The notes under the pieces were generated by a model, which worked only from the letters and a program-made list of their open reading frames with translations, made no database searches and was not told the DNA's origin. The position numbers were made by a program, and so were the translations under genes. 9,076 nt of DNA from Brevibacterium picturae (lineage in GTDB: Bacteria > Actinomycetota > Actinomycetes > Actinomycetales > Brevibacteriaceae), in contig NZ_JAKDJU010000123.1 in NCBI RefSeq assembly GCF_030453725.1, positions 1 through 9,076 on the forward strand. The letters run 5' to 3'. Positions 5,239-9,076 of the stretch are shown one piece after another; within the stretch, counting starts at the first letter, position 1; the number at the start of each line of letters is the position of its first letter.

Positions 5239-5244
5239 TAGACT
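5239..5244 (+). promoter_or_regulatory. Probable pnp promoter -10
   Basis: TAGACT, preceded by GCGG and followed by TGACGG, resembles the strong actinobacterial -10 form. The best -35 is TCGACC (5213-5218), with a 20-bp spacer, longer than ideal. Transcription would start near 5251 and give a leader of about 200 nt before pnp. Such a leader fits the known post-transcriptional self-control of pnp in other bacteria. Confidence 0.5.
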
Positions 5245-5250
5245 TGACGG

Positions 5251-5451
5251 TGGACAACCATGCCATGGACGTTTCGGTCCTCGGTAGTGGCCTCCGGAGG
5301 AACGCGCACAATCACGCCGGTTCCGTGGGCCCCGATCGATGACCGGCTTGGATCCATGGGATGTCCAAGTCACTATCCACCGGATTGACGCGGGCTTTCC
5401 GCCCTCATCCATCGAGGGTGTCCGCGCACCGGTTACGAACAAGGAGAATAC
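5251..5451 (+). other. Structured 5' leader of pnp
   Basis: About 200 nt without a supported gene. Visible structures are the 10-bp palindrome CCTCCGGAGG (5291-5300), a 6-bp hairpin CTTGGA (5347-5352) with TCCAAG (5364-5369), and two mutually exclusive hairpins near the start codon: GGGC (5392-5395) with GCCC (5401-5404), or CCCTC (5402-5406) with GAGGG (5414-5418). PNPase represses its own mRNA after RNase III cleavage of the leader in E. coli; a similar role here is inference. Confidence 0.4.
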
Positions 5452-7677
5452 GTGGGACTCAACCCTGAATCCGCCGTAGCGCACATCGACAATGGCAGCT
5501 ACGGTTCACACACCATCCGCTTCGAAACAGGCCGGCTCGCTCAGCAGGCCGCCGGTTCGGCCGTCGCCTATCTCGACGACGAAACCATGCTCTTCTCGGC
5601 CACCTCGGCCGGCAAGAACCCCCGTGAGGGCTTCGACTTCTTCCCCCTGACCGTCGACGTCGAAGAGCGCATGTACGCGGCTGGTCGCATCCCCGGATCG
5701 TTCTTCCGCCGTGAAGGACGCCCATCGACCGACGCGGTCCTCACCTGCCGACTCATCGACCGCCCGCTGCGCCCCTCCTTCGTGAAGGGACTGCGCAACG
5801 AGGTCCAGGTCGTCGTCACAGTGATGTCGATCCACCCCGACCACATCTACGACGCCCTGGCCATCAACGCGGCCTCGATGTCGACTCAGCTCTCCGGACT
5901 GCCCTTCTCCGGCCCCATCGGCGCCGTGCGCATCGCGCTCATCGACGGCCAGTGGGTGGCCTTCCCGAACCATTCGCAGCTCGACGACGCCGTGTTCAAC
6001 ATGGTCGTCGCCGGCCGTGTCGTCGGTGACGACGTTGCCATCATGATGGTCGAGGCGGAAGCCACCGACAACGCCATGGATCGCATCAAGACCGGTGCCA
6101 CCGCACCGACCGAAGAGGTCGTGGGCGAGGGACTCGAAGCCGCGAAGCCCTTCATCAGCGAACTCTGCCGTGCACAGCAGGAGCTGGCGGACACCGCCGC
6201 CAAGCCCACCGTCGAGTTCCCTGTCTTCAAGGACTACCAGGACGACGTCTACGAGGCCGTGCGCGAACTTGCCGAGGCCAAGCAGACCGAGAACTTCCAG
6301 ATCGCTGACAAGCAGGAACGCGAAGCCGCAGGCGAAGTTCTCCTCTCGGAGCTCTTCGACAAGCTCGGCGAGCGTTTCGAAGGCCGCGAGAAGGAGATCG
6401 CCGGAGCCCTCAACGCTCTGACCAAGCAGGTCGTGCGCAAGCGCATCCTCACCGACCAGATCCGCATCGACGGACGTGGACTCAAGGACATCCGTCCGCT
6501 GACCGCAGAGACCAACGTGATCCCACGAGCTCACGGCTCGGCCATCTTCGAGCGCGGGGAGACCCAGATCCTCGGCGTCACGACGCTGAACATGCTCAAG
6601 CTCGAACAGCACATCGACTCGCTGTCGCCTGAGACCACGAAGCGCTACATGCACCATTACAACTTCCCGCCCTACTCGGTCGGAGAGACCGGTCGTGTGG
6701 GCAGCCCGAAGCGCCGCGAGATCGGGCACGGTGCGCTGGCAGAACGTGCACTCGTGCCGGTTCTGCCCAAGCGCGAGGAATTCCCCTACGCCATCCGCGA
6801 GGTCTCAGAGGCACTCGGATCCAACGGCTCGACCTCAATGGGCTCGGTCTGCGCCTCGACCCTGGCCATGCTCTCGGCCGGTGTGCCGCTGCAGGCTCCC
6901 GTCGCAGGCATCGCCATGGGCCTCGTCTCCGACGTCATCTCCACCGACACCGGTGACCAGACCGCATACGCGGCACTGACCGACATCCTCGGCGCCGAAG
7001 ACGCCTTCGGCGACATGGACTTCAAGGTCGCCGGCACACGTGACTTCATCACCGCGATCCAGCTCGACACCAAGCTCGACGGCCTGCCGGCCTCGGTGCT
7101 CGGTGCCGCACTCAAGCAGGCTCACGAAGCACGCATGGTCATTCTCGACGTCATCGCCGAGGCCATCGATACTCCGGCAGAGATGGCTCCGACCGCTCCG
7201 CGCATCATCTCCGTGAACATCCCCGTGGACAAGATCGGTGAGGTCATCGGGCCCAAGGGCAAGATGATCAACCAGATGCAGGAAGACACCGGCGCTGACA
7301 TCAGCATCGAGGATGACGGAACCGTGCTCATCGGCGCCACCGACGGACCGGCCGCCGAGGCCGCCCGGTCGATGATCAACGCGATCGCCAACCCGCAGGT
7401 GCCCGAGGTCGGCGAACGCTACCTCGGAACCGTCGTGAAGACGATGAGCTTCGGCGCATTCGTCTCCCTGACACCGGGCAAGGACGGACTGCTGCACATC
7501 TCCGAGCTGCGCAAGCTCAACGATGGCAAGCGCGTCGAGGACGTCGAAGACGTCGTCGGAGTCGGCCAGAAGGTCCAGGTCGAGATCACGAAGATCGACG
7601 ACCGCGGCAAGCTGTCACTGTCGCCCGTGAGCGACGATGACGAAGAGACAGAAGCAGAAGAGGGATCAGACAACTGA
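5452..7677 (+). CDS. pnp: Polyribonucleotide nucleotidyltransferase (PNPase)
   Basis: PNPase is a trimeric 3'-5' phosphorolytic exoribonuclease that degrades RNA to nucleoside diphosphates and can add 3' tails; in actinobacteria it is often annotated guanosine pentaphosphate synthetase I. The 741-residue protein has all domains: RNase PH 1 (about 10-150, FFRR at 84-87), an all-helical linker (about 245-330), RNase PH 2 (about 338-560), KH (about 587-650, GPKG at 600-603) and S1 (about 654-725), then an acidic tail. The catalytic residues Asp517, Asp523 and Lys525 (EDAFGDMDFK) match E. coli Asp486, Asp492 and Lys494. Start is GTG 5452, with AAGGAG at 5441-5446, 5 nt upstream. It is about 30 residues longer than the E. 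coli enzyme, usual for actinobacteria. The M16 peptidase gene follows at once and may overlap the stop. Confidence 0.98.
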   Translation: MGLNPESAVAHIDNGSYGSHTIRFETGRLAQQAAGSAVAYLDDETMLFSATSAGKNPREGFDFFPLTVDVEERMYAAGRIPGSFFRREGRPSTDAVLTCRLIDRPLRPSFVKGLRNEVQVVVTVMSIHPDHIYDALAINAASMSTQLSGLPFSGPIGAVRIALIDGQWVAFPNHSQLDDAVFNMVVAGRVVGDDVAIMMVEAEATDNAMDRIKTGATAPTEEVVGEGLEAAKPFISELCRAQQELADTAAKPTVEFPVFKDYQDDVYEAVRELAEAKQTENFQIADKQEREAAGEVLLSELFDKLGERFEGREKEIAGALNALTKQVVRKRILTDQIRIDGRGLKDIRPLTAETNVIPRAHGSAIFERGETQILGVTTLNMLKLEQHIDSLSPETTKRYMHHYNFPPYSVGETGRVGSPKRREIGHGALAERALVPVLPKREEFPYAIREVSEALGSNGSTSMGSVCASTLAMLSAGVPLQAPVAGIAMGLVSDVISTDTGDQTAYAALTDILGAEDAFGDMDFKVAGTRDFITAIQLDTKLDGLPASVLGAALKQAHEARMVILDVIAEAIDTPAEMAPTAPRIISVNIPVDKIGEVIGPKGKMINQMQEDTGADISIEDDGTVLIGATDGPAAEAARSMINAIANPQVPEVGERYLGTVVKTMSFGAFVSLTPGKDGLLHISELRKLNDGKRVEDVEDVVGVGQKVQVEITKIDDRGKLSLSPVSDDDEETEAEEGSDN

Positions 7678-7739
7678 TACGGGGGGATTCTCACACCGGG
7701 GAGGGCAGCCGAATCGATCGGTCTGTCCTCCCCGGTGGT
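7641..7739 (+). other. Upstream in-frame extension of the M16 peptidase gene
   Basis: This stretch is open in the peptidase frame from the TGA at 7638-7640 to the TTG at 7740. Its end encodes RIDRSVLPGG, which leads straight into LTVTTEHMPG. Relatives such as mycobacterial PepR have a closely similar LPGGLRVVTE segment about 15-20 residues from their Met. Only non-standard starts are available: CTG 7674 (GAGGGA 8 nt upstream), ATA 7677, or ATC 7713 (GGGGAGG at 7698-7704, 8 nt upstream). A run of six G at 7681-7686 is the alternative explanation: with five G, ATG 7637 inside pnp would be in frame. Confidence 0.65.
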
Positions 7740-9035
7740 TTGACGGTGACCACTGAACACATGCCCGGACTGGCCTCGGAGACGATCGGCATCTGGGTCG
7801 CGGCAGGTTCGCGTGACGAATCGACCGAGACCGCCGGGTCGACCCATTTCCTCGAGCACATGCTCTTCAAGGGAACGCCGACGAAGGACGCGAAAGCGAT
7901 TGCAGCGGCCTTCGACCGGACCGGGGGAGACTCCAACGCCATCACGGCCAAGGAACTCACCTGCTACTTCTCCCGCTGCCTCGTCACAGACCTGTCAGAC
8001 ATCACCGCTCTGCTCGTCGACATGGTCTCGAACTCGAATCTGGACGCCGAAGAGTTCGAGCGCGAACGCGGTGTCATCATCGAGGAGCTGGCGATGTCGG
8101 CCGACGATCCCGGTGATGTCCTCTTCGACGACTTCGACCAGCTGATCTTCGGCGACCATCCGCTGGCGCGCCCGGTCGGCGCGACGAAGGACCAGATCCG
8201 GGTGCTGGGCCATCACACACTCCTCGAGCACCATTCGACGACTTATGTTCCCCCGCGTCTGGTCATCGCCGCCGCCGGCGGCGCCACCCACGACGAGGTT
8301 CTGGGCATGGTCGAAGATGCGTTGGCCGAGGCAGGCATCGGTTCCGAGTCCGCCTCTCACGCCTGGGACAGTCCTGCAGCCGGTCGGCCGGCTGCGGCAG
8401 CTGGAGTTGGTGATGCCACAGGTGGAAAGGCTCATGCACGTGGCGCACGTGAGGTCCCCCAGTTCCATTCGGGGCGCTCACACACGGTCAAAGACACCGA
8501 ACAGCTGGGAATCCTCCTCGGCTGCGAGGGTCTTGAAGAGGGGCATCCGGACCGCTTCGTCTATTCGGTGCTGCTGACGATGCTCGGCGGGGGCATGTCC
8601 TCGCGACTCTTCCAGAGCGTGCGGGAAGAACGTGGGCTCGCCTATGCCGTCAACTGTGTGGCAAGCCAGTTCACCGACTTCGGTACGTTCGGCATCTACG
8701 CCGGCTGCACGCCGGAGAACGGTCAAGCCGTCGTCAACCTGGCTCTGGCCGAATGGGACCGGCTGGCGCAGGAGGCACCGAGTCGTTCGGAGGTGGACGC
8801 GATCGTCTCGCAGCTCTCGGGGTCGATGGTCCTCGGACTCGAATCCTCGGCCGCGCGGATGAACCGCCTGGCCCGATCCGAGATCTTCGGGATCCCACTG
8901 GAATCGCCTCTCGACCTCATCGAGCGTGTGCGTTCGGTCACCGCCGAGCAGGTGTCCACGATGGCGGGCGACCTGATGAGTCGGCCGAAGTCGCTGTCCC
9001 TCGTCGGACCGCAGACCGACCTCGCGCTGCCGTGA
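7740..9035 (+). CDS. M16-family zinc metallopeptidase (PepR-like)
   Basis: M16 enzymes cut peptides with zinc bound by an inverted HxxEH motif; the actinobacterial member after pnp is a processing-protease homologue of uncertain substrate. Counted from TTG 7740, the 431 residues include THFLEHMLFKGT with His36, Glu39 and His40, the downstream ligand in GVIIEEL (Glu116 likely), and the C-terminal GGGMSSRLFQSVREERGLAY stretch with the RxxxGLxY substrate-binding element. A low-complexity segment (about 200-245) joins the halves. The true start is unclear. The same frame upstream encodes RSVLPGGL, part of the normal family N terminus, from about 7719, so TTG 7740 (no ribosome binding site) cuts into homology. 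No ATG, GTG or TTG exists in frame back to the stop at 7638. CTG 7674, overlapping the pnp stop as CTGA with GAGGGA at 7660-7665, would give 453 residues. Confidence 0.93.
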   Translation: MTVTTEHMPGLASETIGIWVAAGSRDESTETAGSTHFLEHMLFKGTPTKDAKAIAAAFDRTGGDSNAITAKELTCYFSRCLVTDLSDITALLVDMVSNSNLDAEEFERERGVIIEELAMSADDPGDVLFDDFDQLIFGDHPLARPVGATKDQIRVLGHHTLLEHHSTTYVPPRLVIAAAGGATHDEVLGMVEDALAEAGIGSESASHAWDSPAAGRPAAAAGVGDATGGKAHARGAREVPQFHSGRSHTVKDTEQLGILLGCEGLEEGHPDRFVYSVLLTMLGGGMSSRLFQSVREERGLAYAVNCVASQFTDFGTFGIYAGCTPENGQAVVNLALAEWDRLAQEAPSRSEVDAIVSQLSGSMVLGLESSAARMNRLARSEIFGIPLESPLDLIERVRSVTAEQVSTMAGDLMSRPKSLSLVGPQTDLALP

Positions 9036-9076
9036 GGCTTCGATGACTCTGTCCTGACGGACACAAAGGCGCCCTG

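Noticed and set aside
5339..5479. 46-codon leader ORF overlapping the pnp start (ATG 5339 to TAG 5477)
   Set aside because: It has no ribosome binding site, no recognisable sequence, and is explained as an open frame by chance in GC-rich DNA.
5506..6729. Long open frame on the minus strand inside pnp (407 codons)
   Set aside because: It is the antisense shadow of a high-GC gene; the plus strand encodes full-length PNPase with all catalytic residues.
9036..9076. Terminator or new gene after the M16 peptidase
   Set aside because: Only a 5-bp hairpin (TGTCC/GGACA, 9050-9063) is visible before the window ends; too little sequence remains to judge.

Overview
The window is a conserved chromosomal housekeeping segment from a high-GC Gram-positive bacterium (Actinomycetota). 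The coding regions strongly prefer G or C at third codon positions. GTG and TTG starts are common, and the order rbfA - truB - ribF - rpsO - pnp - M16 peptidase is the usual actinobacterial translation/RNA cluster. From memory of such protein sequences I lean towards Micrococcales, possibly Brevibacterium; this is inference, not something the sequence proves. All genes are on the + strand. I see no tRNA, rRNA, insertion sequence, phage gene or CRISPR array.

Layout. (1) 51-479: rbfA, a ribosome maturation factor. (2) 480-680: a gap whose right half is AT-rich and holds helically phased GTAAC-like repeats. (3) 681-1574: a membrane-anchored or secreted LAS-type zinc metallopeptidase, set between rbfA and truB. 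(4) 1588-2505: truB, only 13 nt after the peptidase, so probably co-transcribed with it. (5) 2506-2585: a short AT-rich gap with two tandem palindromes, likely an operator. (6) 2586-3251 and 3241-3612: an overlapping pair, a SatD-like protein with a C-terminal helix-turn-helix and a small three-helix membrane protein resembling the C-terminal part of DUF3307 proteins. The pair separates truB from ribF. (7) 3734-4672: ribF, bifunctional FAD synthetase, with its own likely promoter and upstream ACGTGTG repeats. (8) 4766-5035: rpsO, with a structured leader. (9) 5036-5451: a 416-nt gap with a 21-bp-stem hairpin, a 17-nt direct repeat, a probable pnp promoter and a long structured pnp leader. (10) 5452-7677: pnp. 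(11) about 7674/7740-9035: M16 peptidase, whose conserved N terminus runs upstream of any ordinary start codon. The last 41 nt (9036-9076) hold only a weak 5-bp hairpin (9049-9053 region to 9063) and no gene I can support.

How it fits together. rbfA, truB, rpsO and pnp serve ribosome assembly, tRNA modification, the 30S subunit and RNA turnover; ribF supplies FMN and FAD. Two insertions are accessory to this core: the LAS cell-wall peptidase with its phased-repeat promoter region, and the SatD/membrane-protein pair with its tandem operator. The SatD pair is the best candidate here for a poorly described system. It looks like a cytoplasmic nucleotide-cyclase-like or regulatory domain with DNA-binding ability, translationally coupled to a membrane partner.
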